From: Chloranthus sessilifolius
Lineage: Eukaryota > Streptophyta > Magnoliopsida > Chloranthales > Chloranthaceae
Assembly (NCBI GenBank): GCA_021018995.1
Contig: CM037590.1
Coordinates: forward strand, 105,773,097 to 105,837,096
Length of the DNA: 64,000 nucleotides
Direction of reading: 5' to 3'
Shown: positions 24,177 through 34,522 of the stretch, piece by piece
Numbering within the stretch: position 1 is the stretch's first letter
How the letters are laid out: each line of letters opens with the position of its first letter
Notes under the pieces: model-generated
Databases searched by the model: none
Told to the model about the DNA's origin: nothing
Seen by the model: only the letters and a program-made list of their open reading frames with translations
Position numbers and translations under genes: made by a program

Positions 24177-25424
24177 ATGGCTCCAAAATCTGCACAGAAG
24201 AGAAAAGGGAAGGACAAGGACCCTGCAGAGACCACCCCTAAAAAGGCCAAAACTTCAAAGTCCCCACAAAAAGGAAAGGAAGTGGTTGAGGAGGCGGCGG
24301 TACCAACCACAAAGTTCTCTACTCCTTCTGAGCTCATGGAGTCAATTCCATTGGAGCCTGAAATAGCATTTGATGTCCCATTCTTTGAAAAAGAGCCTCT
24401 CTCTGCCCCTGCAATACAATTTCTGAGCAAAGCGGGCCTACTGCCATTGATGAGAGAAATTCCAGCACTAGCCTACCCAAGGCTAGTGCAGCTATTTTAC
24501 CAGCATATCAAGGTCAAGAAGGGCAACGATGGACAAGAGTGCTTGCTGGTGATGATTGACGATTTTGATTTGTTAGTAAGCCGTAAGATGATTGCTGAAA
24601 TATTGGGCATCCCAGCTGCATTCAATCCTAGCTGTGGATATGGCTCCCCTCTGCGTGCATCAATTGACACAATTGCAAGGGCCCTAACAAGAGGATTAAA
24701 AGCCACCGGGGACTCAATCAGAAGGAGGGAACTTGAGCCTGAGCTGCTGTTCATTAACCAAGTCATGCGAAAGAACATATATTGCTCAGGACATCAGCAG
24801 GAGAGAAGAACTCCCATTGCGAATGTTGTCTACTCCTACCATATGGGTCATGGCTTCCATGCAGCCTGGCTGATTTTTGAAGCTATGAAAGACACAGTGG
24901 CAAAATTAGGGTCAAACAAGACGCCTCACACCCTACCCTATGCCAGAATCATTACCTTGCTGCTGATCAACGGGGGCTACAAGATAGGAAGAACCGAGCA
25001 AACCACCACCCTTACCCCCACTACCTTTGCGAAGAGGCAATGGGGAATCAGCAGAAGCTTGATGGGGGGTCAGAAAAAGAAGATAGCAGAAGCTCAGGCC
25101 CTGCCCAAGCAAGCAGAAGCAGCTGAATCAGAGTCCACCCCTGCTACAACAGCATTGCCTCCAAAGCTCATCACTTCCATCCCTGCAGCAGCACCCACAC
25201 CCCCTCCACCTCTTCTTCCTACATCCTCTACTCCTCTTGCATCCATCTCTTCTCCCCCTCTGATTCCATTCTCCATGCCCACTCCCCCTTCACCTGTGCT
25301 TGGTCCATGGGAGGACTCCCCTTCCCCTACCTTACCACAGTACATTGCCACAATTCCCTCCTCCATTCCACCTTCCATTCCAACAAAGCCTGCCAGCCCC
25401 CCACTCAACTCCTACAAGAAATGA
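24177..25424 (+). CDS. Post-pol gene of element B ('env-like' / putative plant transposon protein)
   Basis: A long open frame of 415 codons. Residues 1-45 are strongly basic with nuclear-signal-like KRKGKDK and PKKAKTSKSPQKGK. Residues about 75-290 form the conserved domain: KAGLLPLM, YPRLVQLFYQHI, DDFDLLVSRKMIAEILGIP, SIRRRELEPELLFINQVM, GHGFHAAWLIFEAM and LPYARIITLLL. From about residue 320 it is Pro/Ser/Thr-rich. The start was chosen as the first ATG after the leader. It is also the equivalent of the start in element A (7342, minus). The family sits after pol in Athila elements and is often called env-like. I see no signal peptide or transmembrane helix here, so a membrane role is doubtful. 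The function is unknown. Confidence 0.82.
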   Translation: MAPKSAQKRKGKDKDPAETTPKKAKTSKSPQKGKEVVEEAAVPTTKFSTPSELMESIPLEPEIAFDVPFFEKEPLSAPAIQFLSKAGLLPLMREIPALAYPRLVQLFYQHIKVKKGNDGQECLLVMIDDFDLLVSRKMIAEILGIPAAFNPSCGYGSPLRASIDTIARALTRGLKATGDSIRRRELEPELLFINQVMRKNIYCSGHQQERRTPIANVVYSYHMGHGFHAAWLIFEAMKDTVAKLGSNKTPHTLPYARIITLLLINGGYKIGRTEQTTTLTPTTFAKRQWGISRSLMGGQKKKIAEAQALPKQAEAAESESTPATTALPPKLITSIPAAAPTPPPPLLPTSSTPLASISSPPLIPFSMPTPPSPVLGPWEDSPSPTLPQYIATIPSSIPPSIPTKPASPPLNSYKK

Positions 25425-26260
25425 AAACCTACTCAGACCATTCCAACCATCTACCTGACCCCACCCTCAATACCTTCCAACCCCATTGACCCACCCCACC
25501 TTGAAGAAACCACTACCCCAACCATATCTACTATATCTCCTCTCCCCGACATTGACTTAACCCTAAACACATCCATAGGCTTCCAAGCCTTCATCTCTAC
25601 ATTCCTTGACACCATGTCTAGCTACTACACCCCTCTGCCAGACTCCCCAACTACCTCCCAGCACCTTTCCCCAGAACCACACTCTTCCCCTCCCTCCACT
25701 TTCCATCATGCTCCTTCCTCCCCTTTCCAACCAGTACCCTCTTCTTCCCAAACCCCACCTCCTAACTTTGACACACTAACCCTCATCCTACCCCTGATCC
25801 AAGACATCCAAGCCCAGTTATCCACCAATAACCATAAACAGGACTCGGATCTGGCTCCATCCAATCCACCCTCCACACCTTAACCACTCCACCCATCCCT
25901 ACCCCATCCACTTGAACCACCCTGGTCCTGTTAACTGACAATACCACCCAAATAGACTTCCCTCCTGAATCATTACCCCTCCCACCATCACCATCACCTC
26001 TTCCCCACCCTTTTCCTTTACCCCTTTTCACCATTCCAATTTTTCATCCCCCATCACCCCCAACTCAGGTTGAGCCTACACCCTTCACCTTTCCCCCTAT
26101 TCCCTCCATTCTCCCTCTTATCCTACCCCCTCCCACCTTCTCTAGCAAATCTACCCAAACAGACCCAGAACCTGACCCCATTCCCCCGCCACTTGACTTC
26201 CCTACTCTCATTCCCTATTCCCCCCAGGACCAAGCACACTTCGCTCCTTCCACCTCCTAT
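25425..26260 (+). pseudogene. Proline/serine/threonine-rich middle of the post-pol region, element B
   Basis: A C-rich, G-poor stretch continues from the post-pol ORF. In translation it is Pro-, Ser- and Thr-rich with little conserved sequence, so frame is hard to judge. The matching stretch of A (about 5230-6360) is G-rich on the plus strand because A is inverted. It probably encoded a disordered linker. Confidence 0.55.
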
Positions 26261-27248
26261 ATGCCAATTGCACCCAAACATCATTTCTACAAACCTCCTT
26301 ACCTCACCATCCTACATCACATGCGGGATAATGCTTACCTGAGGAAGGATGTCCTGAGGGTTATGGCCAAGCTACGCCAATCAATTGAGACCCCCCTGCT
26401 GGAGAAGATTGATGAGATGACGGAGGCCCACAACGAGCAACTACTGGGAAATTCCTTGGGGTGGAAAAATATGGTGGAGGAATATCGGAAGATGAAAGCT
26501 TCAGCTACCTATTATCAGATTAATTGGGAGTATGAGAAATCCAATGCTGCTGCAGCGATTGCTCGGGCAAGAATGCTTGAAAAATGACTTAACAATGCCC
26601 AAGAAATCTAAAACATTCAAAAGGAGATTCATGAGACTGACGCCCTAAAATTTAAAGTCCAGATAGCCTCATTGGAAAAGGCATTGGCGGCTGCCAGAAA
26701 CGAACCTTACCACCCAACCCCACTCTCTGTTCAAGTGCCTCAGCCTGCACCAACTACCACTCCAGCTCCACCTGCCCAGTCTGACGAGGCACCACCTAAG
26801 CCCCAAAAAGATAAAGGAAAAGCTCCTGCTTCACCTCCAACGGTGCAACCAACAACTACTGAGCTGCCTCCACCTCCCAAGGCCTCTGCTGCACCTCCCC
26901 AAGAACAAACTTATTCGCAGTGAAGGAAAGTCACAGCCAAGAGGTCTGCTCCCCACTGAGGAACCCAAAGCTAAAGGAAAAGAGAAAGCCCCAGTGGTCT
27001 CTCCTGCAGAAGCTGAAGCTAAAGGCAAAGGCAAAGGAAAATCCCCTGCCACCCCCCTTGCTAAGCGTAAAGGCAAAGCCCCTCAAGAACCCAAGGAACT
27101 AAAGGCTCTCAAAGCACCAAAAATGCGAGTGAGGGCTCCTAAAGCTCCATTTACAGTGAAAACACCAGCGGAAAATAAAAAGGAGAGGGAGGAAAAGAAA
27201 AAACAAGATAGAGCAGCCCTTAAGGCACAGGCTAAAAAGATGGGCTGA
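26261..27248 (+). pseudogene. Coiled-coil and Lys-rich tail of the post-pol region, element B
   Basis: The trace has a helical part (RDNAYLRKDVLRVMAKLRQS, LLEKIDEMTEAHNEQLLG, and ARARMLEK), a Pro/Ala-rich linker (PPAQSDEAPPKPQKDKGKAP) and a very basic end (KGKGKGKSPATPLAKRKGK, KKEREEKKKQDRAALKAQ). It matches 4212-5141 of element A. The helical part suggests self-association and the basic tail suggests nucleic-acid binding; both are inference. The region is broken. Confidence 0.65.
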
Positions 27249-27922
27249 GATTTCCTTACCGATTCTGATTCAGATTAGGTCCTAGCTTCTAGATTGTATC
27301 TTAGGTTTTTCTTTTTGAAATGCCACTTGAAACAATTTTTCTTCCACTTTAATAGAATTTCTAATTTTGTCTATTGCTCTGTTCTATCTGTTTATTTCTG
27401 ATTGTTTGGTATTTTTACTTTTATTCTTTTTGCTATTCTTGGGAGACCAGTTTTTGGGAGGATCTTTTTCTTTGAAAAAGTACTCCATGTAGCGGATAGA
27501 TGTCGTTGGTGGCTGAATCTAATTCGTGCAATACCTGCATCAGGAAATTCAATGCCTTCCTCTTCACATTGATGTGCCATTTTAAGTGTACCTCGCGAAG
27601 ATCCCCAGCTCAGCTGCGTGAGAAATGTCCTTTCCTCACCACTTATTGCTCCTCGCGAGGATCCCCGTGCACTACACTTACCTCTTTAAATACCATGCCT
27701 CTCTTTGGACATGCATTTAATGCTACTTCTATTTCCAAAGAGTCCGTTGTGTATTTTCTTCTTTCCCCACACAACCCTCATTTATTGCCAAGTGTGAAAA
27801 CGGGCGCAACTTCAATTCTGCCGATTCATGTTCCCTCGTCCTTCTCTTTTAAACCGGCCCTTAGTCCCTTTTCATCTCATCCCTCCTCTTCTACCCCTAG
27901 AAGTCCACACCTCCTCACACAA

Positions 27923-28204
27923 ATGGCGGATGACAGCCCCTTTGGCTTCCCAATCAAATTTTACCCTGTCTGGGATGATTCCCCACCGCCTAAGGAGCCG
28001 GACCCCCTGCAATTTCTCTGGGATGAGTATGACGAGGTCATGCGGATTCTGGCCAAGGAGGAAAAGAAAAAGAAAAAAAGAGAGAAGTTAGAGGAGAAGA
28101 GACAGAAAAAAAGGGAGAAGCGGGAGAAGAAGAAAAAGAACAATATGGCACCACCTGCATCTCCCCCTCCATCTTCCTCCAACCCTCCCCCGGCTTCCCC
28201 TTAA
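27923..28204 (+). CDS. Small charged ORF of element B
   Basis: A 93-codon ORF from ATG at 27923. It begins MADDSPFGFPIKFYP, continues with PPPKEPDPLQFLWDEYDEVM, then a block of alternating Lys, Arg and Glu (about residues 48-73), and ends Ser/Pro-rich. The start was chosen because the same start and opening residues occur in element A (3615, minus). An open frame also runs upstream to 27500 but is not conserved in kind. I recognise no family. The charged block could be a single long helix or a nucleic-acid-binding tail. Confidence 0.5.
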   Translation: MADDSPFGFPIKFYPVWDDSPPPKEPDPLQFLWDEYDEVMRILAKEEKKKKKREKLEEKRQKKREKREKKKKNNMAPPASPPPSSSNPPPASP

Positions 28205-29122
28205 CCCCCCATTTTCTCTTTTCTTTTTTTTCTCTCTTTTTTTCATATTTTCTTTTTTTTTTAATGAAATTTTTTTTTTAGTTCCGTACTGGTTCAGTTT
28301 TGCATTTTTATTTCTCTCTTCTTCTATATGTGTTTCTGCATGTTTCCTTGGACTCTACCATTTATTCTCCCCTCTGAACCAGTGAGGACACTGCTCCTCC
28401 TAGGTTTGGGGGGTGTGGCAGGTAGGTCTACCAATAACATAGTTAACTTAAAGTGCAGCAGAATCATGTGAGTAACATAGAAATGGAGCTGTGTTCACTT
28501 AAGAATTATGAAAATTAAGGAATTTAAAATTTTTTACAGATCTTTGGACATTATAAATTTCTAAATTTTCACATTTTCATGATGAGAACACCAAGAAAAC
28601 TCACTAGTATAAGCACTTAGTGAACCATTGAAGAGAGAAAAAGGTAAGGACATGCTTAAAAGTTCAAAGGAAGACCATCACCAGTGAGAATTGAGCCTAC
28701 AATTTTTTTTTTTATTTGAGGAGTGATTGAGGCAAATTTCTTCTAGCTTTAAGGACTGGCTGAGTTAATGTGTTCACTAAAAGTTAGGTAACTCCAAGTT
28801 GAAACAACTAACAGCAGTCATGACACTTAGGAAAGGATCAAGGCCTTCTCTTGGACAGTTTGGGCCTAAACAGACCAAACCCTAAAGCAATTGCCCTTGT
28901 TCATACACTCTTTGAGCTTCAAAGTCCAATTTTCTTCAAAAACACACATGAGTACTTGTACCTGAACCTATGGATCTGATTTAACCTTACCCTTACTCTG
29001 AGAAGTCAGAAGGTAAAGGAGAAAGAGTTAAAAATAGACTAGCTAGGGTCAACATTGGATGAGTGGAGAAGAATTATCTGAAGTTCTAGCAGTGTAACAA
29101 CTAAGGAAAAAGGTGGCAGTTT

Positions 29123-29156
<34 letters not shown>

Positions 29157-30060
29157 ACACCAGAATAAAAAGAAAACAATAATGAAGAGGAGTAAGAGAG
29201 GAATCAAGAGGAAACATTCATTGGAAAAAAATCAAACAAGAAGAGAAACTTATCACTTCAAATCTAAAGATTTCAAAGAAGATGAAAGGAGCTGAATTAA
29301 AGAAGGTGAAGTCATGAATCACCTCCTGCAGCTACTGATTTCTGAATTTCAAACCCCTTTTTCAACCTTCTAAGTATTTTTATAACCCAATACCATAAGC
29401 CATATTACAGCCCAGTTAAAGCCCTTGTCATCCAAAGTTGAATGAGCTGTCATGTGGAGATAATGAGTTGTCCAATCTATGGTAAAAATCTGCCAATGAT
29501 GCCAGAACTTGAATGCTATGCCTATGCTCATGCTTACAGACCCATTTGGGGGTTGTAACTGCTCTTGAGCTTGAGAGACAATGAAACCCTCAAAAGTTCT
29601 TTGTGAGAGTATACCTTAGAGAGTTTTGAGTCTGATATTGAATGTATTGGGCATGACCTACAACCTAATTTTTAATTTAATGATGAGCTCAGTGCTAACA
29701 CACATGTGTAGTTTCCCTGTTGTGAACTGATTGGAAATGCTGTGCTATCATGGGAAGTTTTTGATGCTTAAACATCTGTGCAGACAATGCATTTAAATTT
29801 CTTATATTTTTACTGATTCAGGGGTGAACTGATGCTCTGTTTCTTGACAGCTGACTTGAATCTGGCACTTCTGCTAACTATTTTATTGAGAAGTTTGTGG
29901 GTATCTTCACTGAAAACCCTCAGGAGACTTCACTCCTCCACTAGGGATCACCTAGGGGTTTAAAAGGCTTGGTACATATGCTAAATGTATCCGTGCTTCC
30001 TACGAAAGTGGCAGCTAATTTCTGTAGATTTTTAGTGTAGTTTTGCTAAGGGACTAGCAA
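28205..30060 (+). other. 3' noncoding region of element B
   Basis: AT-rich DNA of about 1.86 kb without a credible ORF, corresponding to 1554-3340 of A. It includes a second polypurine-like tract (28402-28418) and a run of 31 A (29124-29154). The Lys-rich ORF over the A run is only a product of the homopolymer. Confidence 0.7.
28402..28418 (+). promoter_or_regulatory. Second, internal polypurine-like tract of element B
   Basis: AGGTTTGGGGGGTGTGG resembles the true tract plus LTR start (AGGTTTGGGGGTGTG, 30067-30081) but lies about 1.66 kb upstream. It is conserved in element A at 3149-3164. Confidence 0.55.
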
Positions 30061-30078
30061 AGATTAGGTTTGGGGGTG
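30061..30078 (+). promoter_or_regulatory. Polypurine tract of element B
   Basis: AGATTAGGTTTGGGGGTG directly abuts the 3' LTR start TGTTAAGACA. Confidence 0.87.
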
Positions 30079-32534
30079 TGTTAAGACATGAAAAGTACCA
30101 CTTTTCACCCCTTAACTTAGCCTCTGTTAGACCCTTAGCCATCTAATAAATGTGTGTTAAGTCATTTCTGTAAGTAATAAACAACAGCTGTAATAAGGCC
30201 TGAGCCTTATTAAGGAGCCCACTTTTGCCGTAGAAGTCTCTCAGAAGGATGAAAGCTGAAACCAGACAAGAATTGAACCTCGCGCAGCTTTCACAAGCTT
30301 TAAAGGATTTCAAAATTAAGCCTCGCGCAGTCCTCGCGAGTCTCCCAAAACTTCATTTCCAATTGCCCGCACTGTTCTCGCGCAGTTGAGTGACAGAGCG
30401 GCTTCAGAATCATACTTCGTGCAGCTCTTGTGAAGCTCAAATATAACTGCTCTCGCAGTCTCGCACAGCTCAAGAAAGCAGCTCTCAAACCTCGCGCAGT
30501 TCACTCAAATCAACTGAGGAGAGAGAGCTCCAGGTATTTCAGCGCACACCTGTCGCATAGTGGCCGCGGGATGCAAAACTTTAGAAAAACCTCTCGCGCA
30601 ATTTAGAGACCAATGCACCTCACGTCCTCGCGAGGATCCTCATGAAGATCCATTGAGAAACAAACTGCTCACGTGATTCTCACGTCATTCAGAAAGAAAG
30701 TGCAATCCCGCAAAGATCAGAGCAATCCAGCGAGGATTCAATGCTCTATCGCGCGACTGCTTCAGCTGCAACTAAGATAACCCCGTGACGGCTAGAATTT
30801 CAAGCTAATCCAACCTCGTGAAGACCGTGCTACCACGCGACAGTCTTAGAAACTAGTACTACCTGGCGAGGCTCTGAACTCTAACTCTCCCTCACCTCTG
30901 CAGAGGACATTCTGGTAACTTCCAGCAATTAGGGCATGCATTCCAACACTCCAAGTTCTGTGCACGTGCCTCGAGGCATCCAAGGGGCAATATTAGGCCA
31001 TGTGGCATCGTTAAAATTAGGATTTTCTAACCCTAATGCGCGGCCAAACTAACTGCTATATAAACCTAAGCCTGGTTTAGGTTTAGAGGATTCTCTGCTT
31101 AGAATAGAATTTAGTTTATCTTCTTCTTGCAGTAGCTGCATATCTCTAGTAAGTTTTAGGTAGTTTTCTTTTTACTTTTTCTTCTCTCCATAGTCTAGCA
31201 TTTGCTGGTTATGCCTTTGTATGACTATTTGGAATAGATTAATAGAGTTTCATGATAGGGTGTTTTACTTTTATGGGATTTTTGTGAGTTGTTCTATACA
31301 AGGCTGTTATCTTGAGATCCTCCATTGCTAGGACGTATTGCAAGTAATGGAGGACTGATTTTATGGTTTATTCAGATCCAAGTGACCTGTGTGTCTGGGC
31401 TAACATGCTCCCATACAGGCCTAGCCACACCACAGGACCCACTAGATCTGAAGTCCCCATGGTGGCAATGAGCTTTTGTAGCCTTGTGAACATGGTGGTG
31501 GCAGCAATGTTTCTTGTTCTATCTTGAGCTTTGTGAGGAGGATAGCCTCTGGGATAGTCTGTGACCATTTAAGTGGACAGGTTATAGCCTTAGGGTGAAG
31601 CCAACCCACAGACTCAAGACGGATTATTCTTCTCTGCACTTGTGCTTGTAGCCCTGTGAGAGATTGTGCTGAGACAAACTCCCCTGTATGTGTATAGACC
31701 CGCCATCAGATGGCAGATCTGGTTTGGTTATAGAGATTGTAGGCTTGCGACTGGATCACTGCAGTCTCTCTAAAGTAGTGGATAGCTGGATCTAAGGCTG
31801 CACTCAAACTCTTGCTGGTTCTATGTGTCTGGGCTAACATGCTCCCATACAGGCCTAGCCCCACACATAGCACTTTAGAGGTTGAGGTTCCCTATGAATT
31901 CTTATGCTTGTAGCCTGGATGAAGTAGTGCTTACAATGATAAACTTGTTCTGACCCATCTCTGGACTGTGGTTCCCCAATTGGATAATCTGTGACCATTT
32001 AAGTGGACAGGTGATAGCCATAAAGGGATTGGATCATGGCACAAAGATGAGTTGGATTCTTTCTCCTCAGTGGTGATAATGTAGCCACTGGACAGGACTT
32101 CTATAGCAGCAGATCTGAATCTGAGTCATGAAACCCATCAGATATGAACCTAATAGCATACTTCTCACCCTGTTATATTAATTTTCTCACTCCATCTTCT
32201 TTCTTAAACCTTTCTATAGTTTAGACATTAGGATACCTTAGAATTTAGATTTTAGTGACCCTAAATCCCCTTTCATTTAGGATTGCCAGATCTGTAGTCA
32301 GATCTGGAGGGCCTACTAAAGATGGCTCCCTTGGAGCTTAAGATCAATTTCTCTGTGGGACAAACTCTTACTTATCAAAACTTGCTACAACAGGCCCTGT
32401 ATCTTGCAGGATTGTGCATATTTTAGGCTTGCTGCTCTGTCATTTTCAATCCACCTCTCATTCATTTTCATTCACCCCATTCTTATCACTGTCTTCAATA
32501 AAGTCAGTAGCAAGCACTCTAAATTAGCCTAAGA
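30079..32534 (+). repeat. 3' LTR of element B
   Basis: 2456 bp, aligned along its length with 14821-17251. It carries the CGCGA array (about 30275-30870), a TATA box (31057-31064) and the roughly 430-bp internal duplication. It ends TAAGA where the 5' copy ends TAACA. Confidence 0.95.
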
Positions 32535-34522
32535 CCATGATCCAATCCCTTAAGGCTATAACCTGTCCACTTAAATGGTCACAGACTATCAAATAGGGGA
32601 ATCACAATCCAGAGATGGGCCAGAACAAGTGTATCATTGTAGGCACTACTTCATCCAGGCTACAAGCTTAAGAATCCATAGAAACCTCATCCTCTAAAGT
32701 TCTGTGTGTGGGGCTAGGCTTACAAAGTGCACGAGCCTGGACACACAGGATCAGCAAGAGTTTGAGTACTAGCTTTTAAGCGTGGCTGTTCACTGCTTTA
32801 GAAAGACTGCAGTGATCCAGTCACAAGCCTACAATCTCTATAGCCAAATCAGATATGCAATCTGATGGTGGATCTTTACAAATATAAGGGAGTCTGTCAC
32901 TGCACAATCTCTCACAAGGCTACAAGCACAAGCGCAGAGAAGAAGAATCTGTCTTAGTTCCGTCAATTGGCCTCACCCTAGGGTTATAATCTGTCCACTT
33001 GAATGGTCACAGACTATCCACAGAGGCTATCCTCCTCACAAAGGTCTAAGACAGAATAAGAACATTGCTGCCGCCACCATGTTCACAAGACTACAAGCAC
33101 AAGTTCCCATGGGGATTCAAATTTAGTGGATCCTGTGGTGGGGGAAGGCCTGTAAAATGCCTAACCTGGACACACAGGTCACTTAGATCTAAATAGTACC
33201 TTAAAAGCAATCCTCCATTGCTTACGATATAACTTAGCAATAGAGGATCTAAAGGCAGCAGCCTTGTATAGTCCAACTCACAACAAAAGCAACATCCCAT
33301 ACATGCAATAAATCCTATTACAAAGCTCCATTAAAAACTATACCATCTAATCATACACAAGGCAAAGCCAGCAAGTGCTGGACTATGGAGAGAAAGAAAA
33401 AGGAAAAAGAAACTACCTAGAACCTAACCTTAGCCTACTGAAATTTACAACTTAATCGAGAAGACGATGTCTGAAAAAGTCTTAAGTCTAAAGTCCGTCC
33501 AAAAAGGTCCTTAAACCTAAGCTAGGCTTAGGCTTATATAGCAGTTGACTGTGTGTGAATTAGGGTTAGGAAAACCCTAATTTCCTCTTTTCAATTGTGG
33601 CCTATTCTTGTCCCTTGGATGCCTCGAGGCGTGTGCACGGAGATTGGAGTGCGTGCTTTAGTTACTGGAAGTTCCCAGATTACCCCTGCAGAAGTGGGGA
33701 GAAGTTAAGAACCCGATCCTCGCTGAGTAGAGAAGATTTGCAGATCTTTCTGCATGGTAGAATTGGCGTCGCGGGGTTGAACTGACTTGAAGCTCATGCA
33801 GTCGCGGGATTGACATTCTGGTCATTGCGGGATACTAATGGCTGTCTCGAGATTGCTCTTTCAACTTTGAATGGCGTTGGAATTGCTCGCGCGGTTTGCC
33901 CCTTGATGAATCTCATGACGGATCCTCGCGAAGAAGCAGTGTTCATGAGCATATGGATCACGTGAGCATTTCCTTGAAGGTTTGTATCCCGCGGCCACTG
34001 TGCGACAACTGCATGCGGGAGTGCCTAGAGCTCTCTCTTTAGTGAATTGTGTGACGATTGAAGACTCCTTTCTTGAGCTGCGCGAGACTGAGCGAGCGCT
34101 TAAGACTGAGCCTCATGAGGATCTCGCGAAGTCTGCTTTTCAATTCTTTCTGGCACCAAACCGTGCGAGAACGGCGCGAAGACTGCCAACCAGTTTGTGT
34201 GCTATCTTCAGTAGCCCGCGACAACTGCGCGAAGGCATTATCTCTGGTTCAATTGAACCCCGCGACATTTGCGTGAGACATTCTTCTTGGTTTATTTCTA
34301 CTTTGATGTGCCTGTGCTGTAGCCAACTCTCTGTTCGGGTTCATCCTTCATTCTGCTGAGGTAATTCTGCGGCAACAGTGAGCTTCTTGGCATGGTTAGG
34401 GGTTTATTTGCAGCTGCTGCTTATTACCTACAGAACATTCTTAAAACACATTTATTAAATGATTAAGGGTCTAACAGAGATTAAGTTAAGGGGTGAAAAG
34501 TGGTACTTTTTAGGTCTTAACA
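32535..34522 (-). repeat. 5' LTR of element A, distal part
   Basis: This continues the LTR cut at 14820, beginning with the second CCATG copy (32535-32539). In minus orientation it starts TGTTAAGACC at 34522. It contains the CGCGA array (about 33725-34285) and a TATA box near 33532-33544. It matches 1-1535 over 32995-34522. Confidence 0.93.

Larger units (their letters stand above)
14821..32534 (+). mobile_element. Element B: full-length Athila-type LTR retrotransposon inserted in A's 5' LTR
   Basis: Total length is 17714 bp. The 5' LTR is 14821-17251 and the 3' LTR 30079-32534. The tRNA-Asp primer site, gag, pol, post-pol gene, small ORF and polypurine tract are in order, and the 5-bp duplication CCATG flanks it. 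The LTRs start TGTTAAGACA and end TAACA (5') or TAAGA (3'). It looks whole in outline, with several breaks in gag and pol. In the first 260 bp the LTRs differ at about 16 sites, with fewer differences further in. At a commonly used plant LTR rate this suggests about one to a few million years. It is closely related to A but its LTR sequence is distinguishable. Confidence 0.95.
1..34522 (-). mobile_element. Element A: Athila-type Ty3/gypsy LTR retrotransposon (minus strand, split by B)
   Basis: The element reads right to left: 5' LTR (34522-32535 joined to 14820-14321), primer site, gag, protease-RT-RNase H-integrase, a long post-pol coding region, a small charged ORF, 3' noncoding DNA, polypurine tract and 3' LTR (1535 to beyond the window edge). 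Gag-pol order with integrase last marks Ty3/gypsy. The tRNA-Asp-type primer site and the post-pol 'putative plant transposon protein' domain mark Athila. Without B the visible part is about 16.8 kb, and about 0.95 kb of the 3' LTR lies off the window. It is a fossil with several breaks in gag, pol and the post-pol region. In about 175 bp compared by hand the two LTRs differ at about seven sites, so the insertion is probably a few million years old or less. The LTR begins TGTTA and ends TAACA. The bases just outside the right end are CTCCT, and the matching duplication would lie off the left edge. Confidence 0.9.

Noticed and set aside
24177-25424. Host gene captured between two retrotransposon parts
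   Set aside because: The same gene is at the same place in element A and a relative is in D, so it belongs to the elements and not to the host locus.
29113-29295. Lys-rich ORF beginning MAVSKKKK
   Set aside because: The Lys run is a 31-base A homopolymer inside the 3' noncoding region of B; the counterpart in A has no such ORF.
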